From: Piper betle
Taxonomy: Eukaryota > Streptophyta > Magnoliopsida > Piperales > Piperaceae
NCBI GenBank assembly: GCA_033002965.1
Contig: JAURVB010014727.1
Span: 62,001 to 126,000, forward strand
Direction of reading: 5' to 3'
Length of the DNA: 64,000 bases
Below are positions 45,480 to 56,850 of the stretch, piece by piece. Each line of letters begins with the position of its first letter. Position 1 is the first letter of the stretch. The notes under the pieces are model-generated. The model saw only the letters and a program-made list of their open reading frames with translations, made no database searches and was not told where the DNA came from. The translations under genes were made by a program, and so were the position numbers.

Positions 45480-46950
45480 GTATGTTAATTTATGGTTTCA
45501 TTCATATTTTTTTGTATTATTTACTGATTGAGCTATCGTTGCATTTCTTTATTACCAGAACCCTCCAAAAAAAAAACATAAGCATCTATCAATTGAAGTC
45601 ACACACACACTTAACTGGTATGTAAAGTTGGAATTTAACGAAGCTAATTTGTCAAACCTTCAACTGATCAAAATATGTATGCTTGCATAACTGATTTGCG
45701 TTTGAATTCATTTGAGGACTTGAAATTTATGGAATTATGTAAAATAGGAGAATTTAATGAAAATTATTACTATGAAATGATTCAATGAATTCCTAAATGA
45801 ACTTAAGGCTGAGGAGAACTGGCAGATATAAATGACATTAACCGAGTTCCTAGATGAACTATTGACCTACATTGCTGTGCTGTAAACTAGCATGCCAACT
45901 TAATGTGCCGCAATTATGATGCCTTTGCCGACATAAATGTTGGGGAAGATACCAATATTGACTAAAACAATATTATATTTAGCAGATCTAGAACATGGAC
46001 TTTAGCCCATGGAATCCTAACAGTAAAAAAATGCATAAGTCTAAAACAAGAAGGCTACTAACACGACTCTTGCAGGCCTATAATTAAATAACTATAATAA
46101 ATGATGGTCTAGGGGTGCAAATCATATTGACTACACTGTACCTCCTTCTTCTACCTACTACCTACTGCCTCGAATGCATCTTTTCCTATCATGCAAAACC
46201 ATGTTGGTATCTGGTTAATAGATTTTCAACAATTTTTGAGGAAGCAGCAAATCTGAAATAACTGTAAGTTATTTTGTAATTTTTGGTAGTATTTCTATTG
46301 TTTCTCATCCTCAACTATCCCTGAAATTTTTGCATTATCTTTGCTCTCTATTCCTTCTCATCCCCAAAAGCCATTGTTGCAGTGAATATTACTAATTATG
46401 GGGAAGTTGATAATAAAAGTTATGGACAATGATACTCATCATGATGTGGAAGGGAGAGCATAATCAATCAAAAGATAAAACAAAGAAGATAAAAAGATTT
46501 TTGCTAAACATTATCATTATATAGCATGACTGCTTTAGGTTATCCTTTTCGTGAGACCTTGAAAAGATCTCACTCAGAAGGGTTGTTAGATAGGTTGCTT
46601 GGAAAGGGACGGAGGAGGGAGGGAAGAAGGATGCAGGAAGACTTTTCGAGTTTCACATTTCTATCTGTTCAATTTGAGTCTGTCCCTAGTTTAAGAAAAG
46701 GTGTCTAACATATAAATTGTACAAAGGTAGTGGGTGGAGACTACCTCATTGCCTTGCTGGTTGAAGGTGGTGTAGCTAATACGCGCTGCTGCCAAGCGAA
46801 TATAATACAAGATGCTCAATTGGGTGAGGGGGAATTTTTTGTTGCTTCACTCATGTGAATTGTGTCAAGAATTTACACTTTATAAATAATACACTCTTCC
46901 ATTTTCTATGTGCCTTTGTACCTTATTTTTTGGCTATGTACAACATCATA
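45480..46950 (+). other. SPPA intron sequence before the Copia element
   Basis: No SPPA exon recognised on either strand. Frame 46526-46708 has no known motif. Confidence 0.5.
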
Positions 46951-47212
46951 TGTAAGTGTGGTAAACTAAACACTGATCGATTAGGAGACAAAAAATTGGA
47001 AGTGACTATGTTCACCATTCATTTTCCATTGTTTTATAACAAACAGTTAGGTACAACTATCCCATGATTTCTGGGGATAGGAATTACAACATGTAGAAAC
47101 CAATTTTCAAACTTCTAAATATCTAAGAATTGGTCAATATGACCAGTTCGACCTACACACATAAATTGATGTACAACTAGTGTGACATACATTAATATCT
47201 AACATTCTAACA
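46951..47212 (-). repeat. Copia 3' LTR
   Basis: About 260 bp, roughly 88 percent like 53886-54154 by eye. The inner end at 47212 is adjoined by the purine tract GAGAGGGAG (minus strand), the expected polypurine tract. Confidence 0.88.
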
Positions 47213-47508
47213 CTCCCTCTCAAGCTATGTGTGGAAGGATACTAGACATAGCTTGGATTGCAGTTCATCATGTCTAGCTTTTGGCAAAGCTTTGGTGACG
47301 ATGTCTGCTATCTGAATCTTAGTACTGATATGTCTCAGTTCTATGTCATTTTTCATCTACATGATTCCTTACGTAGTGGCAGTCAGCTTCTACATGTTTT
47401 GTTCTCTCGTGAAAACTAGATTCTTAGCTATGTGAATAGCTGCCTGATTGTCACACCACAATAACATTGTTGTTTTATCTTTGAGCCCTGATTCTTTGAG
47501 CAACATCT

Positions 47509-47769
47509 TTAACCAATTAATTCAGTAGTTGCCTTTGTCATAGCTCTGTATTCACCCTTGGCACTGGATCTAGCCACCACATTCTGTTTCTTACTCTTCC
47601 ATATCACCATGTTACCTCCAAGACTAATACAATACCCACTGGTCGACCTCTTATCATGAACTGATCCAGCCCAGTTTGAGTCCACAAATGCTTGTATCTG
47701 GAGTGGATTACAAGCCCCTCTCTTTCTGTAAAACACTCCTTTAGCTGGGTACTTCTTTAAATATCTCAA
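47509..47769 (-). pseudogene. Copia RNase H
   Basis: 86 residues: RYLKKYPAKGVFYRK, AFVDSNWAGSVHDKRSTSGY (first acidic motif as VDSNW), WKSKKQNVVARSSAKGEYRA (second, Glu in KGEYRA). The order is typical of Ty1/copia RNase H. The C-terminal part to 47213 has stops. Confidence 0.88.
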
Positions 47770-47853
47770 TATCCTTGTTACTGCTTTCCAATGTGATTGT
47801 CTTGGATCCTACACGAATTGGCTGACCATACTAACTACAAATGATATATCAGG

Positions 47854-48190
47854 TCAAGTGATAGTGAGGTATATGAGTTTCCCTACTATCCTTTTGTATT
47901 TGGACTGATCTTGTAGTGGTTCACCACCATCGGGTTCAAGCTTGACACATGTTTTGAGTGGAGTATTTGTAGGTTTTACTCCTAACATCCCTGTTTCCTC
48001 TAGGGTTTCCACTAAATACTTCCTTTGGCAAAGAAGAATACCACTATTATCTCTTGAGACTTCGATTCCCAGGAAGTATTGTAGCTGCCCCAAGTCTTTT
48101 ATTTGCAGTCTTGTTTGGAGGTCCTTTATCTCTTCAATGTATGCCATCTACATAAACAATTAGGATTATACAGTCATTCGATGCCTTCTT
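47854..48190 (-). pseudogene. Copia RT C-terminal part
   Basis: LQTRLQIKDLGQLQYFLGIE followed by RKYLVETLEETGM and KRIVGKLIYLTIT. Upstream, at about 48150-48190, the catalytic box is seen as LIVYVDG followed by a shift, so the second Asp of YVDD is lost. The fingers and most of the palm are missing between here and 48400. Confidence 0.85.
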
Positions 48191-48905
48191 AACAAATAGT
48201 GAATAATCCGAGGATGTTCTTTCAAACTCTAAAGCCATCACATTATTGCTGAATTTCTCAAACCATGCTTTCGGAGATTGTTTGAGTCCATAAAACAGAC
48301 TTAATCAGTTTGCAAACCTTCATAGACTTAATCAGTATACACCCATTGGCAAGCCACGACTTTTTTTCCTGTAGGTTGATCTGTTAGAATCCAAGTCCCA
48401 TTATTATGTAAAGTAGTAATTTCTTCTTTTATTGCTTTGGACCAACTAGGATAGGAGATAGCTTTAGTGGAGGTCTTAGGAATCTTGGTAGAAGTGAGAT
48501 TGAGTGCACAAAAGGATGGAGTTTGAGAGGTATTACCTGATGTAGAGTTTTGAGGACATGGTACATTGGTGGCAATGGAGGGAGTACTTTTACTTCTCCT
48601 TTTGTAGACACATGTGGTTCAGCATATCTATGATCAATAACTGTTTTGGGCCTTCTAGCATATACAATAGGAGACTTAGTATAGCTTTGATCTTGTTTTG
48701 TTATCTGTTGTTTCGGAAGGATGATGGGAAAAGGAAGTTCTTGTGAGTGTCTTGGTGGTTGATCTATTTGGAAAGTATAATAAGGGGGTGTCCTCACAAA
48801 ATGTGACATCAACAGTGACATATCTTTTCCTTGATGAAGGTGAGTAGCACACTTATCCCTTTTGAGTTCAAGAATAACCAAGAAAGATACATTTGCTAGA
48901 CCTAG
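48191..48905 (-). pseudogene. Copia integrase C-terminus and IN-RT linker
   Basis: The minus strand shows KCIFLGYS near 48900, frames rich in Ser/Thr/Pro, then SYPSWSKAIKEEI and the start of RT (GTWILTD) near 48400. Frames shift several times; the 150-residue frame at 48429-48881 is only partly the true one. Confidence 0.75.
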
Positions 48906-50095
48906 GGGATAGTTTATCTTGTCGGTTCTGCAATAGGTGAAGAAAACAGTGCAAGCCCTTATCAGAAGGTGATCTTAGTTTCCAAGATATTTCTGAGATT
49001 GATAAAGCTGGAGTAGTAAAGTTGTTTTGGCAAGTGTTATCAGATAAAAATAGTTTGTGGGCGAAGTGAATTTGTAGTGTTTATTTACAGAGTAGATCTA
49101 TATGGACTGTGTGCACAAATTGTGGGTCTCACACTTGAAACGACATTATTTCCTTAAGAGAAAAAATAGCCCATGGTTGTTTCTATAGAATTGGCAATGA
49201 AATGAACATGTTCACTTGGGCTTGTCCCTTTGCTTGATCATTGCCCTCTCATTTAAAGACTCAGTCATTGGACTATTGTAAATCTTGGGGGAAACACCTC
49301 CCACACTATATCGTAATCCATTATTTAGGGTTCTTGGGCCCTTACCTCTGACACTACAAGTACAGAAGAAGCTCTAAACTTTTTAAATGAGTATTACTTT
49401 CTTATCTCATGCGGATGATAGCATAGGGTGGTTATCCTTTACAAGAAAATTTTCTTTCAAGAGTTGTTGGAACTTCTTGAGACTTCATTCTCTAAGAGTG
49501 TCATGACACTCTTTTGTTTAGTCTAAATACCGAACAAACTGGCATACACTCATTGCTTGGTTGGTCCTGTCAAATAGGATCTTAACTCTAAACAACCTTC
49601 AAAAGAAAGGACTTCATCTCGCTAGCAGATGCTCTCTTTGTGAGGTTTGCCCGAAAGCTAGAGACCATTTATTCTTTGAGTGCTCTTATAATAAACAAGT
49701 TTGAAAGCTGGTCCTTCAAAAATGTCAATTGCTTTATCAAATCAATTCCTTCGATGAAGAGATAAATTGACTTCTTATCTTTTGTTTGCAAAACAAGCAT
49801 GTAAGTCTCTTCCTGAAACCCCTTTTTGCCGTCTATTCTATATGGTATGAGCGAAATAAAAGAATATTTGAAGATCTCAAACTACATTATGATTCGTTGG
49901 CTCTATCCATTATTTCTCAAGTGCAGCTTGCTTCAAAAGTCTTAAACTACAAATAGAAAATTATTGATCATTATGATTTGCTTCTAGACTTTTGAAAATA
50001 ACTTTGTAAGGACTGTTTAGAGCCCATTTCCCCTTTGTTTTTCTTTGCCCCTTTGGGGGTTCTTGAAATAAAATTTTATTTTATCAAAAAAGAAA
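48906..50095 (+). mobile_element. L1-type LINE 3' fragment inside the Copia integrase
   Basis: The plus strand reads, with shifts, DISEIDKAGVVKLFWQVLSD and LWAKxICSVYL, then a zinc-binding RT domain: SRCSLCEVCPKARDHLFFEC and YNKQVWKLVLQKC, later IWYERNKRIFED. This is the zf-RVT end of plant L1 ORF2. It ends in AATAAAATTTTATTTTATC followed by an A-rich tail at 50088. AAGAAAGATACAT at the left and AAGAAAAGATGCAT at the right may be a decayed target duplication. Confidence 0.82.
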
Positions 50096-50099
50096 AGGT

Positions 50100-50453
50100 A
50101 AAGAAAAGATGCATCCAAAGAATTTTGGTTTTATAGGGAAAATGATTTTATATGGATGCAGGATTGAATAGGGTATTCTATTTCCTAATGTTGATGATGA
50201 CATCCTTGATCAAGTGGCAGAATGTTAGAAGTGCTTCTGACCAAAATTATTTAGGGACTGTCATTTTCAGCATTAGGCATTGTGTGACCTCAAGTAGATG
50301 CCTATGCTTTCGCTCAACTACTCCATTTTGATGTAGAGTATGAGCACATGATGTCTCATGTATGATTCCTAGATTATTACAATAGTTTTGGAACTCAGTA
50401 GACATGTACTCAAGCACATTTTCTGATATAAAAAACTTTAATGAGAGCAACAA
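50100..50453 (-). pseudogene. Copia integrase catalytic core, 3' part
   Basis: EYMSTEFQNYCNNLGIIHET, then TLHQNGVVERKHRHLLEVTQ with the catalytic Glu (VVERKHRH). After a shift near 50246 it continues toward a GCIFF-like phrase at 50110, where the L1 begins. The first Asp of the DDE core would lie upstream in stop-rich sequence (50454-50720). Confidence 0.85.
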
Positions 50454-50938
50454 ACTGAGTTTTTATTTCATTAACAAACTGATGAAAATAGGAAAAACCT
50501 CACTTTTGTCTTTCAACAAGTATAACTAAGTCATTCGACTATGGTCATCTACACAAATTACATGGTACTTAAAACTTGCCAGAGTTTGGTACAAGAGGCC
50601 CACATACATCCGAATGAACTAGGTAAAATGGTTGGGAAGAATTTGTGAGGGACTGAAAAGGACTAGACTCCTACGATGCTTGGACAATTGACAAGTTTCA
50701 CAGTTGAGATATGAAACATTACCTATGCTTGGAACCAAAGACTTAGCTTATTCAAATTAGGATGACCTAACCAAGAATGCCACTGCATTGCAGTTGACAT
50801 AGAAGACACTCCTACGACATTGCTGACTAGTTGCTGCTTTGTTGAGTAGTAGTAAAGTGTCCCTTTATTGAAGCCATGCCCAATCTGCGTCCTTGACACC
50901 ACATCCTGAAATACACAATAAAATGGATTGAAAATCAC
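50454..50938 (-). pseudogene. Copia integrase zinc-finger region
   Basis: The frame 50938-50723 includes WHSWLGHPNLNKLS, the H-x4-H half of the integrase zinc finger. Sequence below 50723 (CETCQLSKHR-type context) is frame-broken. Confidence 0.82.
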
Positions 50939-51423
50939 TTGACAATTTCTTTGAGCACAGATAGAAGACTGGTTGTAAAGGTTGGAACTAATAGGACATC
51001 TTCTAGAGTTAGGCCATGTGTAAGCTGGACATTACCTTTTCCATAGGTTGGTGCATACCTGCCATCGGCTAGGCTAATGTTGATTGGTTTAGAAAAAATT
51101 GAAAAAGTAGAGAATGATTGGCAATTACTACTCATATGGTCTGTAGCACCTGAGTCTATTAGCCATGAATTGAAGGGAGTGGATTTATTAACAGAAATAC
51201 CTGCATTGGCTAGAGAAACAGATTGGAGGTCACCATGGGCCATCTTGAGGAGATGCTCGAAGTCCTCATGACTAAGAATGAGAGTTGCAGCAGCAAGAGG
51301 TGCAGGAGGAGCAGCAGTTGTGGCAGGATTTTGAAGAATTGGAAGTGGTGGAGATATTGGAAAATGGTTTAATCCAATCTGATTTGCCATGTTTTGACCA
51401 ACACTTGTCTTTTGTATGGCCAC
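50935..51423 (-). pseudogene. Copia protease
   Basis: 162 residues; the active site is seen as SWLIDSGATDHMSS, the Copia aspartic protease motif. A Pro/Ala-rich linker lies before it. A frameshift separates it from gag at about 51270-51420. Confidence 0.88.
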
Positions 51424-52173
51424 TCATCTGACAATACTCACAACACCTCTCCTCCTTTATGCTATTGTTCATTCCTCCTACACGATTTGAACCTCCTTGA
51501 CCTCTACCTCTTCCTCTATTAAAGTTTGAATGAGGTCGAATGTTAGAGAGCATTGCTGAGTTCTCCATTACTATTGGTTCTTCAGATTGAATAGGAATCC
51601 TGGACAATCGAGAAAAAATAGTATTCAAGTTGGGGAGTTCTGTACCTGACAGCACTTGATCCTTTGCAACATTATATTGTGAGATCCACCCAGATAGGAA
51701 GCACACAACCATTAGCTCTTCCTTTGTCTTTTCCAGATTTCAATGCTGGTTGGATTGGGTTGGTAAATGGTGAGTTCCTCCCATTTGGCCTTCACAAAGC
51801 TGTAATATTTACCAAGGACCTAGTTTTGTGAGGAAGACCTCTTCACAAAGACCATAAATTCTCTGTATGTTAGTTTCAGAAGCAAAGGACTCACTTATAG
51901 ATGTCCATACTGCATAGGCTGTGGGGAGCAGCACCACACCAAAACTAATATGGGGCTCCATTGAATTCCGAAGCCATGATCTGACTTGGGCATCCTCTTT
52001 GATCCAGTCAGAGTTGCTTCTAGTATATCCTGCACAATATACTTTAGCTTTTGCTTCGATTAGAGAAAGGCCTTAACAGCGATTGACCAATGAAGATGGT
52101 TCCCATTCAATTTCATGGTTGTGATAGACATTCAATAGGTTGAAGACATATTAGTTTCTGGGGTAGGAACAGA
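51272..52173 (-). pseudogene. Copia gag with CCHC knuckle
   Basis: The frame 51712-51272 includes YNVAKDQVLSGTELPNLNTI and the zinc knuckle CCEYCQMSGHTKDKCW (CX2CX4HX4C). Upstream pieces to 52140 (TTMKLNGNHLHWSIAVKAFL) match the UBN2-type gag start, with stops. The solo LTR-A at 52179 lies just before this start. Confidence 0.82.
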
Positions 52174-53758
52174 TTTTCTGTAACGACCCGGCCATTTGTC
52201 ACAACATTGTAGGCCTAGCTGGCCAGGTGTTACTTACAATTAAGCAAATATGTCTAACATTTTTATTTAACAAAAACATATATAAAGATCTCAGTCTTAG
52301 ACCGTTTTCCAGTAGCCACACTTATTTCTCAAATAAATAATAAAAGGAGTCCTCATATTTATTTTGCTCCATGCCCTGGTTGTCAATCACCTACTTTCGT
52401 ATCTGCACACCTGCGGAGGCAATTCCGCGTACGTGATTACAATACTAAGTAGTATAATAGATAAAACAAATCAAGTACATTCCACTATTTCCTTATGTTT
52501 ATTTTAATATGCGGTGGAGCGATTCCGCTATACTCCAAAACAATGCGGAGGAGGTATCCGCTGTGATCCTCACACCCCGGCCGTAGCCTTTTTATGGGGA
52601 GGCTACCACTACCGTCTCCAGTACCAGTGCCTCGCACACCCCGGTCGTAGCCTTTTGTAGGGAAGCTATCACTGCACTCAGGTGATTGCTACGCCCCGTT
52701 TGTGGGTAAGCTCTCACTACCAATTCTAGTGTCAGTGCCTCGCACACCCTGGCCGTAGCCTTTTTATGGGGCGGCTATCACTACTCCAAAACAATGTCGA
52801 TGCATTACACAATTTACGCACATAATACGACCCCGTGTCGGACTAAGTCAATTCTTTAACCCCGGTTGCACTCGGTGCATGGTGGTCGAATCTGGGCTCA
52901 GGCCGACCTAGGCTACCAACACGGAAAGTACGATGTTCTACCTATTATACGTACCTCACTTGTGATTTCGTCTGACTGTGACCCGTGAACCCTAATCTGA
53001 ATGAGGGCATAAAATTATACATTAGTATAATTTTATTTTGCATGAACCTACATGCAACTTACAAGACTAATATACTATCAATTTTAAATGATGTAATTAG
53101 TTCATGTTAGTCTTCATTCCTTATTAAATTTTCAGCAATTCTAATGATAATTAATTATTAATTATCATTATCCAAATCCTCATTATCTAATTAATAATTT
53201 AATTATTAACATGTCCATTTACAAAACAACTAAGCAATCGACAAGAACCCCAAGCATAAGACGCGGGAGATCTAGCAACTTGGCAGGGCGTCTTCAACAA
53301 ACCTTGCATGCAAGAATCCTAATGGAAACAAATAAGATGAGGGATGAAATACTCACACAGTAATGGGGAGGTCACCTGGGACGGAGATGAGGGATGAAAT
53401 ACTCCCTCCTCCTGCATATATATATACTTCAACCATTCCCTCCATTAAATTCTCATACCTCATCATCCATTGGTATTTCCTAGGTTCAACGAGCCCCTTC
53501 ATTAAATTCTCACACCCCATCATCTATTGGTATTTCTTAGGTTCAACGAGCCCTTTCATTAAATTCTCACACCCCATCATCCATTGGTATTTCCTAGGTT
53601 CAACGACCCATTATGCATTCATGAATAGGTATTTTCTAGGTGACCTTAAGTCGAACCATGACCGGTCGACGTGATAACCAACCATATCGGTTCATCTATA
53701 TTTATTTCATAATATTTAGGTTCGATTCTTGTAATAAAATCATGGTTTTTACATTTTC
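52174..53758 (-). mobile_element. Solo LTR family A copy 4 with TTTTC target duplication
   Basis: LTR proper 52179-53753 (1575 bp). Plus strand starts TGTAACGACCCGG and ends GGTTTTTACA. Flanked by TTTTC at 52174-52178 and 53754-53758. It carries a four-unit version of the GCC-rich array (about 52560-52795) and a minus-strand TATA region near 53416-53426. It sits in the Copia leader, so it is younger than the Copia insertion. Confidence 0.94.
53441..53611. repeat. 57-bp tandem repeat, three copies, in LTR-A copy 4
   Basis: Units begin at 53441, 53498 and 53555, each with TTCATTAAATTCTCACACC and TATTTCCTAGGTTCAACG. As 57 is a multiple of three the plus strand stays open (103 codons at 53363-53674), but this is not a gene. 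Confidence 0.9.
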
Positions 53759-53885
53759 CCTTAGGCATGATTAAGGAAACTGGTAATAAGAAGAAAATAG
53801 GTTTGGTCTCAAGCAGGAACCAGATGAAGTAATGACTAACGTATCATTACAGCACAGGTCCAATTTATCGAATGCTCGCTTTCCA
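53759..53885 (-). other. Copia leader and degenerate primer-binding site
   Basis: Immediately inside the 5' LTR the minus strand reads TGGAAAGCGAGC, 8 of 12 matches to the tRNA-iMet site TGGTATCAGAGC. The leader continues to the solo LTR-A. Confidence 0.6.
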
Positions 53886-54154
53886 TGTTGAAAAAGTGAT
53901 AAGCTAAACACTGATCAAATAGGAGGCAAAAAATTGGAGGTGAATGCTTGATGTTTACCGATCCATTTTCCATTGTTTATAGCAAAGAGTTTGGTACAAC
54001 TGTCCCCTAATCTCTGGGGATAGGAATTAAACATATAGAAACCAATTTTTAAACTTCTAAATATCTAAGAACTGGTCAATATGACTAGTTCGACCTACAT
54101 GCATAAATTGATGTGCAACTAATGTGACGTACATTAATATCTAACATTCTAACA
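53886..54154 (-). repeat. Copia 5' LTR
   Basis: 269 bp, plus strand TGTTGAAAAAG to ATTCTAACA. Partner of 46951-47212. Confidence 0.88.
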
Positions 54155-55896
54155 TATTGAAACAAAATCAGTTGTATTTTAATTTTTATGATAGTTGATT
54201 AATGATAATGTTTTTTTGATAGAAATAAAACATCAATAATGATAATGAATGATGTGAATTTCTTTTATAATTTTTAAATTGACCAAGTGTTAGTGCTTTA
54301 CACATTTTATTTATTTTTTACTATATTTATAATTTGATCTGTCATATATTTGCCAAATTTCTTTAAAAACTCTTATTGGATTTTTCAAAATGTAATTATG
54401 ATCTTAAAAGGAGAATTTGAAAATTATATTTGATCCTTTTTTTTGTAGTTTTGGTGTCAAGGGGATTTGGGGCTGTGTCATGACCCTTGAACTTGCACAT
54501 CGATAGCACGAAGAGAAAATATGAAAGCATATATTTGTTTAGTGAGAATATATTTATAGCTTCTATTTAGAACCTTAAAGTTTTCCCAAGCTGGTTATGG
54601 AAGCATGCATTTTACTTTTACAAATAGGCTTGTGATTATTTAATCACTTAGTTTTTAGGTTTTTTATGTTAATTTGCCCCCTTTTATTGTTAGTTTTGTC
54701 TTGTATTAAGTAATTACGCCACTAGTTTATTATTTTTCTAAGACCCACATAGGAGTCTATAAATAAATCATTATACTCAAATTTGGACCACTAATGAATG
54801 GTTGTAAATTGGATTAGTCTAAGTTATTTTTATTTTGTTGAGTCTTAGTTTTGATGATTAGTACTAAATAACTCTTTAAGCCATTAGGGTGGAGCATTGG
54901 AATGCCTTTGGACATGCAACGGCTAAAGTTGGAACTTATGCATTTTCAAAGGGTATCACTCATCCTAAACTAAGTTTAGTTATGAAACTTTCTAGAAATG
55001 TAGAGGACATAAGAGTTTTCTTATGCTTCAAAAATCACTCAAATCGGAGTTCTATAGAAGAATGATATCATTTCAAAATCTTTAGCAACTTTGGCATGTT
55101 GATCTGATAATTGATTAGCATCTTATTGTCGAGCATTTCAAAGATTACAGCACCTTTGGCGAATTGGTCGGCAAATAGATTGGCGGATTGATCGGCAGCC
55201 TATCCTATCCTTGACCAGCAGATCGATTGGCTCCATATTGTTTTCTAAACAAAAATTGCTTCGACGTCTGAACTTGCAAAAATCTTCCTTTTCAAGTTGG
55301 AGTTTTGAGCTGGAATTTTGAGGGTTGATAGAGGATATTCTGAAATTTATTTAGAATCATGCAATTTGGATTCTCTACAAGCCGAGGTATAAGCTTCCAA
55401 AGTCAGGTAAAAAACTAGTTTTGCCTACGTTTGGTAGACGATTGATAGATCATTTGGTTGTTGATTGGAGGTTACGAGTTGGTAAAACTAGTGGTTGGGA
55501 GTGCTGATTGATTACGAGGTTACGATTGATTGATCATTTTAGTTTTTATCTTGTGTACATACTTGAACATAATACATGAACATATGCGTCATTTTGTCAA
55601 AGCATGTTTCTTCTAATCGTTTAAACATCAACACACAAGGGATTTTAAAACTCCTTAAATACAACTAAACAGACCTGGATTGCTGTGAAGTACCGAGTTC
55701 CTAATTGCTTAGTTGCTGAATCTTATAGTACGAACTATAGTATATTTCTATATCAATACCCAAACTAGGTTAACCATGTCTACATAATATGACATGATAT
55801 AACATGAACATGAACATGCTATTCATTCAATCATATTACATCATTCTCATCTAGCATTCATTAGCAACAAGTGCAACCCAAACATACTTTCTTTAG
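54155..55896 (+). other. SPPA intron sequence after the Copia element
   Basis: No exon recognised. Contains GTCTATAAATAAATC near 54751 (TATA-like) and a segment with repeated GATTGGC/GATCGGC words (55150-55220). It may hold an unclassified element. Confidence 0.45.
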
Positions 55897-56001
55897 GCAA
55901 GTTCAATTTAAAAGCATTGTATGAGTGATTGGCTTCAACAAAGAGACTATATCCAGGAGAAGCTTTGCTGAAGTTCTTGGTGCTGAACAACGGCCTTTCC
56001 G
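55897..56001 (+). pseudogene. SPPA: SPPA 3' exon a
   Basis: Acceptor TTTCTTTAG, donor CCG/GTAGAT. Reads KFNLKALYE, then after a one-base loss near 55925 IGFNKETISRRSFAEVLGAE and QRPF. This is the C-terminal half of SppA, after the catalytic Ser, which shows that the middle exons are missing rather than the gene being split. Confidence 0.9.
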
Positions 56002-56203
56002 GTAGATGTTTATATGGTTTCTCCAGTGGGAACAAACATTAGGTGTAGACAATGAATATTAATACCAATCCGAAGATAATCATGTCTTTTACATAGAATC
56101 TAATTCAAGTTTGATTCTGAGGATCCCTGTCCACCAAGATCCTTGTGTGAATTGTGTCAATATTTGTTCTGGGAGCTTGTTGCTTAATAATGTTTCATGA
56201 CAG

Positions 56204-56291
56204 ACCAGATGAAGCAGAACTTTTCGCAAAGTACGCACAGAATGCTTACAAAAGCTTTCGTGATAAGGCTGCTCTTTAAAGATACATGCAT
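56204..56291 (+). pseudogene. SPPA: SPPA 3' exon b with premature stop
   Basis: PDEAELFAKYAQNAYKSFRD KAAL, then TAA at 56277-56279, then RYMH. Acceptor ACAG at 56203, donor GTTGGT at 56292. The preceding half-codon CG joins ACC to keep the frame from exon a. Confidence 0.9.
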
Positions 56292-56363
56292 GTTGGTTAT
56301 GTCTATCAGTGTCAAATCTGGAATATCACTGAATGGAAATCGGTTTAATGCTGTTATTATCAG

Positions 56364-56509
56364 GTGGAGCAAATGGAGGAGGTTGGACAAGGAAGAGTGT
56401 GGATCGGAAATGATGCAGTTTCTGTTGGTCTAGTTGATGCTGTGGGTGGGGGATGTCTAGAGCTATTGTCATTGCCAAGCAAAAGGATAATATACCGCAA
56501 GAAAAACAG
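56364..56509 (+). pseudogene. SPPA: SPPA 3' exon c with frameshift
   Basis: VEQMEEVGQGRVWIGNDA and VGLVDAVGG, then a shift at the G-run 56448-56452; the other frame continues MSRAIVIAKQKDNIP. Donor CAG/GTCTGC. This is a strongly conserved part of bacterial and plant SppA. Confidence 0.92.
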
Positions 56510-56618
56510 GTCTGCCGTTTTTCTATTAGAGGCCAGTATTTCTGGGCCAAAAATTGTGTTCTATTTTTTCGTCAACGTGGATTGAACTTGTCTTGTTAAA
56601 TTGAGTATTTGTCACTAG

Positions 56619-56850
56619 GTAACCTTGGTTGAGGTGTCTAAACCATCCCCTACACTGCTGGAGATCATTACTAGCATCGAAAGCTCTCTTCTGTGAGTAG
56701 ACAAAGCTGTAAATGAATTCCTGCAAGATATCCCGTTGTATGATGGTGCTCAAGCAAGAATGGATGGCATCCTACATAAAAGGTTGGAAGAAGGCATTCT
56801 TTGGAAATCCAATCTTGTCACTAGTGAAGGACTATTTAGGTTCTTTTTAG
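56619..56850 (+). pseudogene. SPPA: SPPA last exon with stop and frameshift
   Basis: VTLVEVSKPSPTLLEIITSI, TGA at 56694-56696, then VDKAVNEFLQDI and GAQARMDGIL. A shift near 56790 restores the expected close FFGNPILSLVKDYLGSF with TAG at 56848-56850. Confidence 0.9.

Larger units (their letters stand above)
46951..54154 (-). mobile_element. Ty1/copia retrotransposon (Tork-like), dead, with two nested insertions
   Basis: Two LTRs in the same orientation (46951-47212 and 53886-54154) bracket gag-PR-IN-RT-RH on the minus strand. The interior is interrupted by an L1 fragment (48906-50095) and a solo LTR-A (52179-53753). Without these the element would be about 4.4 kb, short for Copia, because RT and IN parts are deleted. 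LTRs begin TGTTAGAATG on the minus strand. No matching target duplication was seen (TCATA against TATTG), perhaps owing to decay at 46951. It lies within the SPPA intron that lost the middle exons. Confidence 0.9.
39997..56850 (+). pseudogene. SPPA: SPPA (protease IV-like signal peptide peptidase, chloroplast) pseudogene
   Basis: In plants SPPA is a thylakoid membrane serine protease with a Ser-Lys dyad. Seven exon pieces on the plus strand match it: exon 1 with start MAKLILPPPHLFP (codons split by transposons) to WERVRKASVLSKKLRGQ at 43150; exon 2 45083-45266; exon 3 45342-45479; and four 3' exons, 55897-56001, 56204-56291, 56364-56509 and 56619-56850. All borders have AG/GT sites. Damage: three hAT insertions in exon 1, a frame break near 42960, TAG in exon 3, a frameshift near 55925, TAA at 56277, a frameshift near 56450, TGA at 56694 and a frameshift near 56790. 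The exons that should encode the catalytic Lys and Ser (several hundred residues) were not found between 45480 and 55896. The identity is secure; loss of function is certain for this copy. Confidence 0.93.

Noticed and set aside
46526..46857. Missing SPPA middle exons between exon 3 and the Copia element
   Set aside because: Frames here do not resemble the SppA segment with the catalytic Lys (RIGKYKSAG-type) or Ser (ASGGYY-type).
53363..53674. A 103-codon frame with three repeated peptide segments
   Set aside because: It is read through a 57-bp tandem repeat in solo LTR-A; no start context or homology supports it.
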